Positions 1 to 9,088 of a stretch of 64,000 nucleotides of DNA are shown piece by piece. The notes below the pieces were generated by a model. That model ran no database searches. It saw nothing but the letters and a program-made list of their open reading frames with translations, and had not been told where the DNA came from. The stretch is from DATMNI01 sp035570275 (GTDB lineage Bacteria > Acidobacteriota > Terriglobia > Bryobacterales > Bryobacteraceae): assembly GCA_035570275.1 (NCBI GenBank), contig DATMNI010000218.1, positions 1 through 64,000 on the forward strand. Direction: 5' to 3'. Numbering within the stretch: the first letter of the stretch is position 1; each line of letters opens with the position of its first letter. The translations under genes were made by a program, and so were the position numbers.

Positions 1-1
1 C

Positions 2-349
2 TCGTCGCTGCACGCCGATGACAAAAAGAACATGGAGTTCTTCCGGCAGAAGTCCATTGAGGTTCTGCAGGCCGCCGGAGCCAAGAAGGTCTGGGCGCCT
101 CCTGTCGGCGAAAGCCGCGGCGGCGCGCACAACCGCGGCACCTGCAGGATGGGGAACGATCCAAAGACGTCGGTGGTCGACAAATATCACAAGGCCCACG
201 ACGTGCCCAACCTGTTCATCGTCGACGGCAGTAGTATGGTCACCGGCGGCCGCAACCACCCGACGCTGACCATCCAGGCGCTGGCGTTCCGTGCCGCCGA
301 ACACATCATTCGTGACGCCAAGGACCGCACGCTCCGCAGCAAGGCGTAA
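2..349 (+). CDS. GMC family oxidoreductase, C-terminal part (5' end outside the window)
   Basis: This is the 3' end of a flavin-dependent GMC oxidoreductase (glucose-methanol-choline / gluconate 2-dehydrogenase large-subunit type), which oxidises alcohol groups of sugars or polyols. The frame is open from the first bases of the window and ends in TAA at 347-349. The C-terminal GMC_oxred_C signatures are clear: HNRGTCRMG followed by FIVDGSSMVTGGRNHP and TLTIQALAFRAAEHI. The asparagine and histidine of the NHP motif correspond to the active-site region of the family. The FAD-binding N-terminus lies upstream and cannot be judged. A secreted lactonase-like propeller follows 100 bp downstream on the same strand, which would suit a sugar-oxidation context, but that link is inference. 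Confidence 0.9.
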   Translation, partial: SSLHADDKKNMEFFRQKSIEVLQAAGAKKVWAPPVGESRGGAHNRGTCRMGNDPKTSVVDKYHKAHDVPNLFIVDGSSMVTGGRNHPTLTIQALAFRAAEHIIRDAKDRTLRSKA

Positions 350-449
350 CCAGACCAGCTGCTGGTGAAGTGGCCGGTGGTCGGTGGCCGGTGGCCGGTG
401 GAAAATCGGTGAGCGGCGCGGTGGGGAGGCGACAAGGGTGAGGCCAAGA

Positions 450-1730
450 ATGCGCAGTTCACAAACATATGGGCGGCTCGCCGGGTTCGTGGTTCTTACC
501 GCGTTCGCGGCGTTGGTTCTCGCCGGCCAGGTCAGGACCGCTCCGAAGCCGGGACGGGCCGTACTTTACGCCGCGGCCGGACCCGAGCTCATGCAGTTTG
601 ACGTGGACACGGAAAGCGGGTCTCTGGTCAAACGAGGTTCGGTTACGCTACCCGACAACGTTCAGGAAGCCCGGCCAGATCCGTCCGGGAAATTCCTGTA
701 CGTCACCTGGAGTAACGGCGTCACCGGCTCGACGGTTCCCCCAGGTCAGAAGAGCCCGCACGGCGTGAGTGCCTTCCGCATCGATCCCGCCACGGGAGCT
801 TTGCATGCGCATGGGGACCCGATATCGTTGGCGGCCCGCTCGGTTTTTATCACCACCGACATGGACGGTACGCATCTCGTGGTGGCTTACAACGATCCGA
901 GCGGAATCACGGTACACACCATCAAGTCGGACGGAACGCTCGGTTCTCCAGTGCCGCCAGCGGGACCGATCGATGTGGGAATCTACGCGCATCAAGTGCG
1001 CATGGATCCTGCAAATCAGGCGGTGATTCTGGTGACTCGCGGGAACGCACCGGCTGCCGGCAAACCGGAAGACCCCGGCGCCATCAAGATCTTCAATTAT
1101 AAGAACGGCGTGCTGTCGAATCGAAGTTCGATCGCTCCGGACGGAGGGTTCGGTTTTCAGGTCCGGCATTTGGATTTCCATCCATCCGGGCGGTGGGACT
1201 TCGTAACGCTGGAGCGGCAGAACAAACTATATGTGTTCCGGAGAGCGCCGGATGGCGCCCTGGGTGACCGCCCTCTGTTCATGAAGGACTCGCTGGCGAA
1301 ACCGGGCGATGGCGCCGGCCAGTCGCTCAGCACCATCCACGTCCACCCGAACGGCCGGTTCGTCTACCTGGCAAATCGGGCGAGCGGCATGGCGGATTTC
1401 GAGGGCAAACGCGTATTTGCCGGCGGCGAAAACACCATCGCAGTTTTCTCGATCAACCAGGAGACCGGGGAGCCGACCCGGATCCAAAACGCCGATACGC
1501 ACGGCATGCATCCGCGCACGTTCTCTTTGGATGCCAGCGGCAGGATTCTGGTGGTGGCCAACATGATGGCGGTCCCGGTACGAACCGGGAAAGGAGTGAG
1601 TGTTCAGCCGGCCTGCTTGTCCGTATTCCGCGTGGGCAATGACGGAAAGCTCGACTTCGTTCGCAAGTACGAAATGGAAACCGGCGGCGGCAGGAGCCTG
1701 TTCTGGACGGGCTTCGCATCTTTGCCTTGA
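450..1730 (+). CDS. Secreted lactonase-like beta-propeller protein
   Basis: A 426-residue protein of the 6-phosphogluconolactonase/YVTN-type seven-bladed propeller class. I place the start at ATG 450 because residues 1-26 then form a clean signal peptide (charged MRSSQTYGR, hydrophobic stretch, AGQ); the frame stays open upstream to 384 but that extension is arginine-rich and unlikely. Propeller features seen are repeated YVTW/YLAN-type strands, HPNGRFVYLANR near the middle and a final block HPRTFSLDASGRILVVANM. Family members hydrolyse lactones or act as structural propellers; the substrate cannot be read from sequence. It sits between a GMC oxidoreductase end and a TIM-barrel epimerase, so a role in sugar-lactone handling is plausible but unproven. 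Confidence 0.82.
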   Translation: MRSSQTYGRLAGFVVLTAFAALVLAGQVRTAPKPGRAVLYAAAGPELMQFDVDTESGSLVKRGSVTLPDNVQEARPDPSGKFLYVTWSNGVTGSTVPPGQKSPHGVSAFRIDPATGALHAHGDPISLAARSVFITTDMDGTHLVVAYNDPSGITVHTIKSDGTLGSPVPPAGPIDVGIYAHQVRMDPANQAVILVTRGNAPAAGKPEDPGAIKIFNYKNGVLSNRSSIAPDGGFGFQVRHLDFHPSGRWDFVTLERQNKLYVFRRAPDGALGDRPLFMKDSLAKPGDGAGQSLSTIHVHPNGRFVYLANRASGMADFEGKRVFAGGENTIAVFSINQETGEPTRIQNADTHGMHPRTFSLDASGRILVVANMMAVPVRTGKGVSVQPACLSVFRVGNDGKLDFVRKYEMETGGGRSLFWTGFASLP

Positions 1731-1753
1731 ATATCCACCAGGAGGTTCTCACC

Positions 1754-2698
1754 ATGCTGAATCGCCGCGAATTCATAGTCACGGGCGCCGGCGCCGCCGT
1801 GGCCGCCCGAGGCGCCACCGGCGATACGATGCGCTTCGCCATGAGCGGACACGAATTCAGGCACACCCCGCCGCATCCCGAAGCGGGAATCAAGATGACG
1901 GCTCGATACGGATATCATGGACTCGAGCCGTTCCAGGAAGACATCGCCAAGTACCTTGACAAGCCGCCGGAGGAGCTCAAGAAAGTCCTGGATGCGTCCG
2001 GTCTCGCGCTGGCAACCGTTGGGAGTGGCGGCCAATATCTGGACCCCGCCAAGATTCCGGAGACCGTCGAGAACAACGCCGCCAGGGCGCGCTACATCGC
2101 TTATTTCGGCTGCAAGCACCTCAAGATCAACCTCAGCCGGCGCGTGGGAAACGGCGTGGAGAACCTCAGCGACGAAACTGCCAAGACGCTGGCGAGAACT
2201 CTGAATGAGGCCGGCAAGCGCACCATGGACGCCGGCATCAAGTTGGCGTTCCATCCGCACTGCTGGACCCTTGTCGAGCGCGAGCCCGAGTTGAAGAAAA
2301 TAATGGATCTCACCGATCCCAAGTATGTCTACCTGGTACTGGATACCGGCCATGCCAGCCTGGGCGGCATCGATCCGGTGAAGTGCCTGCGCGATTACTA
2401 TTCCCGTTTGGCGGCCATGCACCTCAAAGACTGCGAAGCTAAGTACAGCGCCGGCAATGGATGGAAGGGCCCCGCCCCGAGCGAAGAGGAACATAATCGG
2501 GTGAATCTCTACAAGCGTCTGGGAACCGGCGGCGTCGACTTTCCCGCGGTTTTCCGCGTTCTGCGCGAGCGCAAATACGACGGCTGGGTAACGCTGGACT
2601 TCGACGCGCCCCGGGCCGGTGAGGGGACGGTCGAACAGGACATGGACTCCCATAAGAAGTACCTGGTAGAAACGCTGAAGGTGACGTTGAGAAGTTGA
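1754..2698 (+). CDS. TIM-barrel sugar phosphate isomerase/epimerase-like protein, exported
   Basis: A 314-residue AP-endonuclease-2-like TIM-barrel protein of the xylose-isomerase-like/sugar epimerase superfamily. ATG 1754 is chosen because a strong AGGAGG Shine-Dalgarno lies at 1740-1745 and the resulting N-terminus MLNRREFIVTGAGAAVAA is Tat-like. Barrel motifs include FGCKHLKINLS, LAFHPHCWTLVERE, YLVLDTGHASLGGIDP and AAMHLKDCE, the Asp/His/Glu positions that usually bind a divalent metal. The last strand reads GWVTLDFD where many relatives have a Glu (VTLE), so the metal set may be altered. It lies 23 bp after the propeller gene and is probably co-transcribed with it. Substrate unknown. Confidence 0.85.
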   Translation: MLNRREFIVTGAGAAVAARGATGDTMRFAMSGHEFRHTPPHPEAGIKMTARYGYHGLEPFQEDIAKYLDKPPEELKKVLDASGLALATVGSGGQYLDPAKIPETVENNAARARYIAYFGCKHLKINLSRRVGNGVENLSDETAKTLARTLNEAGKRTMDAGIKLAFHPHCWTLVEREPELKKIMDLTDPKYVYLVLDTGHASLGGIDPVKCLRDYYSRLAAMHLKDCEAKYSAGNGWKGPAPSEEEHNRVNLYKRLGTGGVDFPAVFRVLRERKYDGWVTLDFDAPRAGEGTVEQDMDSHKKYLVETLKVTLRS

Positions 2699-2777
2699 AG
2701 TGGCGCGTAGGCGGGCGGAAACTGCACGAGGGAAGATGTCGCAACAAGAATGATAAACTCGTTAGATACCCCACCCT

Positions 2778-4685
2778 ATGACCGTTGGCCGCTCCACACG
2801 CTGCCTCGCGATACTGATTACACTCCCTGCCGCGGGCGCGGCGCAGGCCGCCCGCTACTCATTTGACGATGCCCAGGCGTTTCTGAAAGGCCATTGCCAG
2901 ATCTGCCACCTGGGAACCGCCCCCGCCGCCGGCTTCGATATCCAACAGATTGCTTCCGCCGCCACCATCCGGTCGGAGGCCGCGCGCTGGAACAGGCTGG
3001 CTCTCCGCGTCCGGAACGGAGAGATGCCGCCCAAGGGCGCCCCTGTTCCGCCCGCCGACCAGCGCGAGCAGTTCGCCAACTGGGTCACCGCGTCCGTGCG
3101 CGAAGCTGGCTGCGCAGCCGGCGTCATGCCCAGCCCCGCGGGCATCCGCCGTCTCAACCGCGATGAGTATGCCGCCACCATTCGCGATCTGCTCGATATA
3201 CAGGTGGACGTCACCAGTTCGCTACCTGCCGATGGCGCCGGCGGCGAAGGCTTCGACAATGCCGGGGAGACGCTGTTCCTCTCCCCGCTGCTCTCGGAAA
3301 AGTACATGCAGGCCGCGAAGTTTGCCATGGACGCCGCGGCCAAGGAATATAAATCCCGCGAAAGGATTCTGGTCGCGCGGCCGGGCAATGGCGTCTCGCC
3401 CGAACAGGCCGCGCGCGAAATCCTGCAGGCCTTCCTGCCGCGCGCATTCCGGCGCCCTGCGGCCGAGGATGATGTCGCGCAGTATCTGACGCTTTTTCGC
3501 GCCGCGCGCAAGCAGGGCCAGGAATTCGAGCCAGCCATTCTGTTTACCTTACGCGCCGCGCTGGTTTCCCCGAGATTCCTCTTTCTGGCCGAACCGCCGA
3601 ACACCAGCGCCGACCTGCGCCGCATCGACCCCTACTCGCTGGCCTCGCGCATGTCCTATTTCCTGCTAGGCAGCATGCCCGACGAGTTGCTGTCCGATAT
3701 CGCCGCCGCCGGCAAGCTCCACGAGCCAGCGGTGGTCCACCAGCTAATCCCGCGCATGCTGCGCCGCGAGCAGGCCCTGGAGTTTGCGAAGCGCTTCGTC
3801 GATCAGTGGCTGCGTATCCGGCAGCTTGATACCGACAAGGCGCCCGACGCCAAGCTGTTCCCCGCCTGGACCACCGATGAGGAGCTTCGCTCCGATATCC
3901 GGCTTCAGCCCGCCATCTTCTTCCACGAGATTCTCAAGCGCGATCTTTCGGTCCTGAACCTGATCGATTCTACCCAGACTGTAGTCACACGCAAGCTGGC
4001 CCGGCATATCGGTGAGACCATCAAGTTCACGGGCGACGCCCAGCAACCCCAGTGGGCCGACCTGCCCCAGGGTTCCACCCGTGGCGGTCTGCTGGGAATG
4101 CCCGCGGTCCTGGCCGTTTCCTCATACCCGTATCGCACCAGCCCGGTGCTGCGCGGCGCCTGGATTCTGGAATCGATTCTCGGCACACCGCCGCCGCCTC
4201 CTCCCGCCGAAGTGCCGGCGCTCGAAAAGCAGGACTCAGCCGAGGCTCCGAAATCCGTCCGCGAGATGCTTACCCAGCACCGCGCCAACGCCGCCTGCGC
4301 CGGTTGCCACAGCCGCATTGACCCGCTGGGCTTCGCCCTGGAGAACTACGATTTCATCGGCCGGTGGAGGGATCAGGACGCCGGGAAGCCCATCGACAAT
4401 CGCGGCGAATTGCCGGACGGCACCATCGTCGCCGGGCCGCAGAGCCTGAAAGCGGCGCTGCTCGACCGCAAGGATCTCTTCGTGCGCAACCTGACCGTGA
4501 AGATGTTAGGATACGCCTTGGGCCGGGGTCTCACCCTGCAGGATTCGTGTACGGTCGATCGCATCGTGGCTGAGTTGAGGGACAATGATTATCGGGCCCA
4601 GAAGTTGATTGAGTTGATCGTGTTGAGCGTGCCGTTTCAGTATCAGCCGCCAGCCGCGGGGCGGCCCAAGGGAGCAAGACAGTGA
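2778..4685 (+). CDS. DUF1592/DUF1588/DUF1585 c-type cytochrome-like secreted protein
   Basis: A 635-residue exported protein of the planctomycete/acidobacterial type that joins a cytochrome-like domain to the DUF1587-1592-1588-1585 set. Residues 1-25 are a signal peptide. A CxxCH haem motif (CQICH) sits at residues 40-44 and a second one (CAGCH) near residue 506, inside the DUF1588 block that continues SRIDPLGFALENYDF. The MLGYALGRGL segment near the C-terminus is typical of DUF1585. Function in the family is unsettled; the haem motifs suggest periplasmic electron transfer. The stop overlaps the start of the DUF1552 gene by four bases (GTGA), the standard partner in these phyla, so the two products probably act together. 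Confidence 0.92.
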   Translation: MTVGRSTRCLAILITLPAAGAAQAARYSFDDAQAFLKGHCQICHLGTAPAAGFDIQQIASAATIRSEAARWNRLALRVRNGEMPPKGAPVPPADQREQFANWVTASVREAGCAAGVMPSPAGIRRLNRDEYAATIRDLLDIQVDVTSSLPADGAGGEGFDNAGETLFLSPLLSEKYMQAAKFAMDAAAKEYKSRERILVARPGNGVSPEQAAREILQAFLPRAFRRPAAEDDVAQYLTLFRAARKQGQEFEPAILFTLRAALVSPRFLFLAEPPNTSADLRRIDPYSLASRMSYFLLGSMPDELLSDIAAAGKLHEPAVVHQLIPRMLRREQALEFAKRFVDQWLRIRQLDTDKAPDAKLFPAWTTDEELRSDIRLQPAIFFHEILKRDLSVLNLIDSTQTVVTRKLARHIGETIKFTGDAQQPQWADLPQGSTRGGLLGMPAVLAVSSYPYRTSPVLRGAWILESILGTPPPPPPAEVPALEKQDSAEAPKSVREMLTQHRANAACAGCHSRIDPLGFALENYDFIGRWRDQDAGKPIDNRGELPDGTIVAGPQSLKAALLDRKDLFVRNLTVKMLGYALGRGLTLQDSCTVDRIVAELRDNDYRAQKLIELIVLSVPFQYQPPAAGRPKGARQ

Positions 4686-6043
4686 CCACTGGCAGGATGA
4701 AGATTTCGCGGAGAACGCTGCTGCGAGGCGCCGGCGTCAGCCTGGGGCTGCCCTGGTTGGAGGCGATGCTGCCGGAGGCGATGATGCCCTCCTCCGCGCG
4801 CGCTCAGTCGCCGGCGCCGCAGAACCCCGTGCGCATGGCGGTGCTGTACATGCCCAACGGCGTCAACACCGCGCACTGGTATCCGGAGGGCGTGGGCCGC
4901 GACTTTCAACTCTCCGCGACCCTGGAACCCCTGGCCGGTCTCAATGACCAGATCCTGGTCTTAAGCAACCTGTGGAACGCCGGCGCCAAGGGCGGCGACG
5001 GCCATTACTGCAAAGAGTCCGCCATCCTCACTTGCGCGACCATCAAGAAAACTCCCGGCGTCGATCTCGCCAACGGCACCTCCATGGACCAACTGGCCGC
5101 GCAGAGGCTCGGCGAGCACACGCCCCTTCCCTCCCTGGAACTCGGGATTGCCCCGGTTGCCGTGGGCGTGGACCTGGCTGTGGGATACACGCGGATTTAC
5201 GGTTCGCATATCTCCTGGAGCAATGCCAACACTCCCCTGGCACGCGAGTTGAATCCCCGGGGCGTTTACGAGCGCCTCTATCGGGCCGGCACCGCCCAGA
5301 CCGGCGACGCCGCCAAACTGGATACGCTGTTGCTGGACCGCGTGCTCGGGGATGCCAGGCGATTGCGCGCCGAAGTAGGGGCCGCGGATGGGGTGCGCCT
5401 CGATGAGTACCTCTCAGTCATGCGCTCCATCGAACAGAGAGTGCAGCGGGCATCCAAAGGCGAAAAAAGAGACTGGAAAGCGCGCGTGCCGTTGCGACCC
5501 GAAGCCGCTCCAACGGACCAGCCCGGCAACCACGAAGAGCACTGCCGGCTGATGCTCGACATGATCGCCACCGCCTTCCAGAGCGACACTACGCGCATCA
5601 GTACTTTCATGTTCGGCAACGCGGTCAGCAATGTCAGCTTCCGCTTCCTGGAGGGCGTGAGCCTGGGCCACCACGATACTTCGCATCATGGAAAGACGGA
5701 AGACAAGCTGCGCCAGTATCAGCTCGTCAACCGCTGGCACGTGGCGCAATACGCCTATCTCCTGCGCAAGCTGAAGTCCATGAAGGAGGGTGACTCCACG
5801 GTTCTGGACAACTCCATGATCCTCTTTGGCTCGGCGCTCAGCGACGGCGACAGCCACAACCCGCACAAACTCCCGCTGGTGCTGGGGGGCCGCGGGGGCG
5901 GCCGCATCGACGCCGGCCAGCATCTGAAATACACGGACGACACGCCGCTGGCGAACCTGTACGTGTCGATGCTGGATGCATTCGGCGCGCCGGTGGAGCG
6001 ATTCGCCGACAGCACCGGTCCGTTGCCTGGGGTACTTGTTTAA
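4682..6043 (+). CDS. DUF1552 domain protein, exported (Tat-like signal)
   Basis: A 453-residue DUF1552 protein, the usual partner of DUF1592 proteins. GTG 4682 overlaps the upstream stop as GTGA and has AAGGGAG about 8 bases upstream; ATG 4697 is the alternative and would give the familiar start MKISRRTLLRGAGVSLGLPW. Either way an RR motif and a hydrophobic stretch give a Tat-like signal. Family landmarks include MPNGVNTAHWYPEG, LGHHDTSHHG and ILFGSALSDGDSHNPHKLP, conserved His/Asp-rich segments related to the alkaline-phosphatase-like DUF1501 group. Enzymatic activity is unknown. Confidence 0.92.
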   Translation: MTTGRMKISRRTLLRGAGVSLGLPWLEAMLPEAMMPSSARAQSPAPQNPVRMAVLYMPNGVNTAHWYPEGVGRDFQLSATLEPLAGLNDQILVLSNLWNAGAKGGDGHYCKESAILTCATIKKTPGVDLANGTSMDQLAAQRLGEHTPLPSLELGIAPVAVGVDLAVGYTRIYGSHISWSNANTPLARELNPRGVYERLYRAGTAQTGDAAKLDTLLLDRVLGDARRLRAEVGAADGVRLDEYLSVMRSIEQRVQRASKGEKRDWKARVPLRPEAAPTDQPGNHEEHCRLMLDMIATAFQSDTTRISTFMFGNAVSNVSFRFLEGVSLGHHDTSHHGKTEDKLRQYQLVNRWHVAQYAYLLRKLKSMKEGDSTVLDNSMILFGSALSDGDSHNPHKLPLVLGGRGGGRIDAGQHLKYTDDTPLANLYVSMLDAFGAPVERFADSTGPLPGVLV

Positions 6044-6047
6044 ATCT

Positions 6048-6467
6048 ATGCGCAGGCTACCGGTTTTGGCGATCGGCCTGGTGGTTTCGGTTTTGATTCT
6101 GCACGCCGCGGACATCTCCGGCATCTGGTTAGGAAGTGTGACCGGCGGCCGCCGCAACCAGGTGCAGGATTTCGCCTTCCAGTTCATTCAGAAAGGCGCG
6201 ACCCTCACGGGGAAGTTATACCTCGACTACGGTAGCACCCCGATACTGAAAGGCACCATCGACGGGGACCAGATCTCGTTCCAGGTAGTGGCCCGGGAGC
6301 AGGCCGGCAATGAGATCAACCAGGCCGTGCTGCGCTTCACGGGCACGCTGAAGGACGGCGAAATCGAAATCACTCGCGAGCGCGAAGAAATCCGGGCCGC
6401 CGGCAACTCGGGCGCAGCTTTCGCGCGGCCCGGATCGCAAACCTTCCGCCTGAAGCGCCTGCCGTAG
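6048..6467 (+). CDS. Small exported protein of unknown function
   Basis: A 139-residue protein starting at ATG 6048, four bases after the DUF1552 stop. The N-terminus MRRLPVLAIGLVVSVLILHA is a signal peptide. The mature part alternates short beta strands (ISGIWLGSV, AFQFIQKGATLTGKLY, ILKGTIDGDQISFQV, LRFTGTLKDGEIEITRE), the pattern of small beta-sandwich or lipocalin-like proteins that are common and unnamed in Acidobacteria. No catalytic motif is visible. Spacing suggests it is translated with the DUF1592/DUF1552 pair. Confidence 0.75.
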   Translation: MRRLPVLAIGLVVSVLILHAADISGIWLGSVTGGRRNQVQDFAFQFIQKGATLTGKLYLDYGSTPILKGTIDGDQISFQVVAREQAGNEINQAVLRFTGTLKDGEIEITREREEIRAAGNSGAAFARPGSQTFRLKRLP

Positions 6468-6538
6468 CGCTTTGCGCCGGTTCTTCGCCTCTGTGGCACA
6501 CTGGGAGCCGGGACACTTCACGCGGGAGAGAAATCCAA

Positions 6539-7339
6539 ATGACGTCGAAAGCGCTGCTCAGGTATTCGGTACCTTTGGTTCTGTCGACCAGCCTGTTCTG
6601 GCTTATCGGCTCCGCCTCTGCCAAGGTCATCTTCAAGGCCGACTTTGAGACCGGCGATCTCAGCCAGTGGGACAAGACCGGCACCCGCGGCCAGAATGCG
6701 ACAGCGAGAAACATTCAGGTCGTCACCGACATCGTCCAGGAGGGAAAGTACGCCGGCAAGTTCACGATCCACGAAGACGATGTGTTCAACGCCCAGCAGT
6801 TGCGCGTGCAGATCGGCGGACCGAAGGTTACGGTCGAAGAAGGCTCCGACACCTACATGTCCTTCTACCTGTACATGGCCGAGCCGCCGAAGGACCGCGA
6901 CAACTTCTTCTATTGGGAGGGAACTCCGCCGCCGAAATACGACAATGTCATGACCTGGTGGGTCCAGCCGAAAGAAGGGGGCGGGGCGCTCATCAAGTAC
7001 GGTACGGGGAACCTGGGGCGCAACGGCACGCACTGGGAGGCGGATTTCACGATTGGCAAATGGCACCAGTTGGCGATGCATATCCATTGGTCGGAGGACC
7101 AGGACAAAGGGAACACGCGGCTCTGGTTCGACGGCGTTCTGGTCCTGGACAAGAAGCTGAAAACCAAAGGCCCCGAGTCTGTGTACTTCTGCCAGCCCGG
7201 AATCCATCGCAGTCCGCACCGTCCCTCGGTCGACACCATCTATTTCGACAATTTCATCCTCGCCGACACCCTGGAAGAGGTCGTAAAGGAACTCCCAAAG
7301 GCTGCAGGCGCAGCCGGGGGCAACGCGCCGGCGAAATGA
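6539..7339 (+). CDS. Exported concanavalin A-like (polysaccharide-lyase-type) protein
   Basis: A 266-residue protein with a signal peptide (residues 1-28, ending SASA) and a GGGAGAG ribosome site just upstream of ATG 6539. The mature part begins VIFKADFETGDLSQWDK, a typical first strand of ConA-like jelly-roll domains such as heparin lyase I / PL20-type proteins. It continues with FHIxG-like strands such as WHQLAMHIHWSED and TRLWFDGVLVLDKKL. The C-terminal HRPSVDTIYFDNFILADT closes the sandwich. It may bind or cleave a polysaccharide; catalytic residues cannot be assigned without alignment. It is the last gene of the leading plus-strand run. Confidence 0.75.
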   Translation: MTSKALLRYSVPLVLSTSLFWLIGSASAKVIFKADFETGDLSQWDKTGTRGQNATARNIQVVTDIVQEGKYAGKFTIHEDDVFNAQQLRVQIGGPKVTVEEGSDTYMSFYLYMAEPPKDRDNFFYWEGTPPPKYDNVMTWWVQPKEGGGALIKYGTGNLGRNGTHWEADFTIGKWHQLAMHIHWSEDQDKGNTRLWFDGVLVLDKKLKTKGPESVYFCQPGIHRSPHRPSVDTIYFDNFILADTLEEVVKELPKAAGAAGGNAPAK

Positions 7340-7967
7340 CTGCTCCGCCCGGTCTCGACGGGCAAACCGGGTGCCACCGCCAGCGCCAACGGGAGCCTTC
7401 GCGGTCCCTTCCGGGCCGTCAGCCCCGCGGTGATAACATGCTCCAGGATGATGCTTTGGCTGTCTTACTTCCTTTATGCGGGCCAGGATGTTAGCCGTAG
7501 TGGCAACGGGTGTGGCCAGGGTTCGCAGCTTGCTTTTCCCACGGATGCCGAAGTATACTGTAGTAACCTCAGAGTAAGGTCGGCTGCGATCGCCTTTCGG
7601 AGCTGGGTGTAACTACCCTCACGTCGGTTTACCCCGCACCCGAAGTGCAAATGCCGCGCTTATAACTGTTGAATTGAGACGACACAAACTCCGCTTTAGA
7701 CACAAACTCACCTTAGTACCCAAAGAATCCCGCCAGTTTCTTGGTAGTATAGGAAACGAGCTCACAGTATCCGGTTAAATTTTGCGAAACGCCATAATGC
7801 AGCGCCGATACTCCATGCGGTGGACAAGGTCACGCATGCTTCCGTGCCGCGGCTGGAACCAACCAGTGTTGCGGACACCTCGGGACTGAGCCGGCGGCCT
7901 TAAGCTGCGAATTCCGGATCGATCCTTAGATCGATTCTTGGCCCGATGATGACGGAGTTTATTTAAT
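7340..7967 (+). other. Non-coding stretch between the ConA-like gene and the phosphoesterase gene
   Basis: No frame here has codon use or length that looks real; the longest plus ORF (7430-7612) is 60 codons and matches nothing I recognise. The 3' part is more AT-rich than its surroundings and presumably holds the promoter for the metallophosphoesterase gene, though no strong -35/-10 pair stands out. Confidence 0.5.
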
Positions 7968-8927
7968 TTGCCCTCGAACTGTAATGCTGCCACCCCGCAA
8001 AAGTCCCGGGAATCGGATCTGGACGCCAGGCTGGCTAAACGCCGGGCGGTCGAACAGTTGGCGATCGACGGACCGCCATCGGAGCATGTGAGTCCTTTTC
8101 TCTTACGACATGCCTGCCGTGTTCGTCCGCTCCTTAAGACGGCCCTTATGGGGGTGGGCCTGTACCGGCGAGGGTTGCGAAATGCCTTGAAGCCTGAAGT
8201 TCGCTGCGTTAAGCTGGCTTTCCGGAACTTGCCAAAGGCCTTTGATGGTTTCCGAATTCTCCATTTGGCCGACCTTCATATTGACGGCATGGATGGCCTT
8301 ACGGAGGTCGTGTCGGAGATTGTCTCGGAGTGTGACGTTGACCTCTGTGTTATGACCGGGGATTACCGCTTCGAGACCTACGGTTCCTGCGCTGCCGTGT
8401 ATCCGCGAATGCGGAAGATTCACTCGGAAATAAGGGCTGAATTCGGAGTTCTTGGGATCCTGGGCAACCATGATGCGGCGGAGATGGCATTTGAATTTGA
8501 AGAGTACGGCATCCGAATGCTTGTGAACGAAGCCATGGAACTCCGGCGCCAGCGACAATCGCTGTGGATTGTTGGCGTTGACGACCCGCACGAATACCAA
8601 TGCGAGGATCTGCCTCTGGCGCTCCAAGAGGTACCGCCTGACGGCTTCAAGGTTCTCCTGGCCCACACGCCGGAGATGTTCCAAGAAGCATCCTATTCCG
8701 GCGTTGACTTGTATTTATGCGGCCATACTCATGCCGGTCAAATAGCGCTGCCTTTCGTGGGAGCTCTGATCCAGAATGCCAACTGTCCACGTGAGTTTGT
8801 GCAGGGTCATTGGCAGTATGGAGAAATGCAAGGTTATACCAGCGCTGGGGTGGGCTGCTCCATGCTGCCCATACGTTATAACTGTCCCCCCGAGATTGTC
8901 ATCGTCGAGCTCACCTGCCTGCCCTAA
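7968..8927 (+). CDS. Calcineurin-like metallophosphoesterase
   Basis: A 319-residue metallophosphoesterase of the YkuE-like group. All metal-binding blocks are present in order: DLHIDG (D-x-H), TGDYRFETYG (GD), GNHD and GHTHAGQ. The start is TTG 7968; the 60 residues before the first internal ATG (8148) contain the arginine-rich helix and the GLYRRGLRNAL segment that precede the catalytic domain in relatives, so the long form is favoured. There is no clear signal peptide. Relatives hydrolyse phosphodiesters or phospholipid-linked phosphates; the substrate is not visible. It is monocistronic, with empty DNA on both sides. Confidence 0.85.
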   Translation: MPSNCNAATPQKSRESDLDARLAKRRAVEQLAIDGPPSEHVSPFLLRHACRVRPLLKTALMGVGLYRRGLRNALKPEVRCVKLAFRNLPKAFDGFRILHLADLHIDGMDGLTEVVSEIVSECDVDLCVMTGDYRFETYGSCAAVYPRMRKIHSEIRAEFGVLGILGNHDAAEMAFEFEEYGIRMLVNEAMELRRQRQSLWIVGVDDPHEYQCEDLPLALQEVPPDGFKVLLAHTPEMFQEASYSGVDLYLCGHTHAGQIALPFVGALIQNANCPREFVQGHWQYGEMQGYTSAGVGCSMLPIRYNCPPEIVIVELTCLP

Positions 8928-9038
8928 GCGCCTGGAGAGCACCAAAGCCTTTGGCCGAAAATCGGGACGGAGCGCGGCGGAGTGCGGTTTCTCTGGCGCG
9001 GCGTGGGTGCGCTCCGGCAATGATCGTGGCACGACGGA

Positions 9039-9088
9039 GGCGTTCAAGTGAACCGCGGGGTTTACCGATCGCCGTTCACTTGGACGCC
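9039..9088. repeat. 15-bp inverted repeat (hairpin)
   Basis: GGCGTTCAAGTGAAC at 9039-9053 pairs with GTTCACTTGGACGCC at 9074-9088. Fourteen of fifteen positions are Watson-Crick and the other would be a G-U pair in RNA; the loop is 20 bases. There is no T-run, so it is not a classical terminator. It lies about 110 bp after the phosphoesterase stop. Confidence 0.6.

Noticed and set aside
7430..7612. A 60-codon plus-strand frame
   Set aside because: Short, without family character, and not preceded by a ribosome site.
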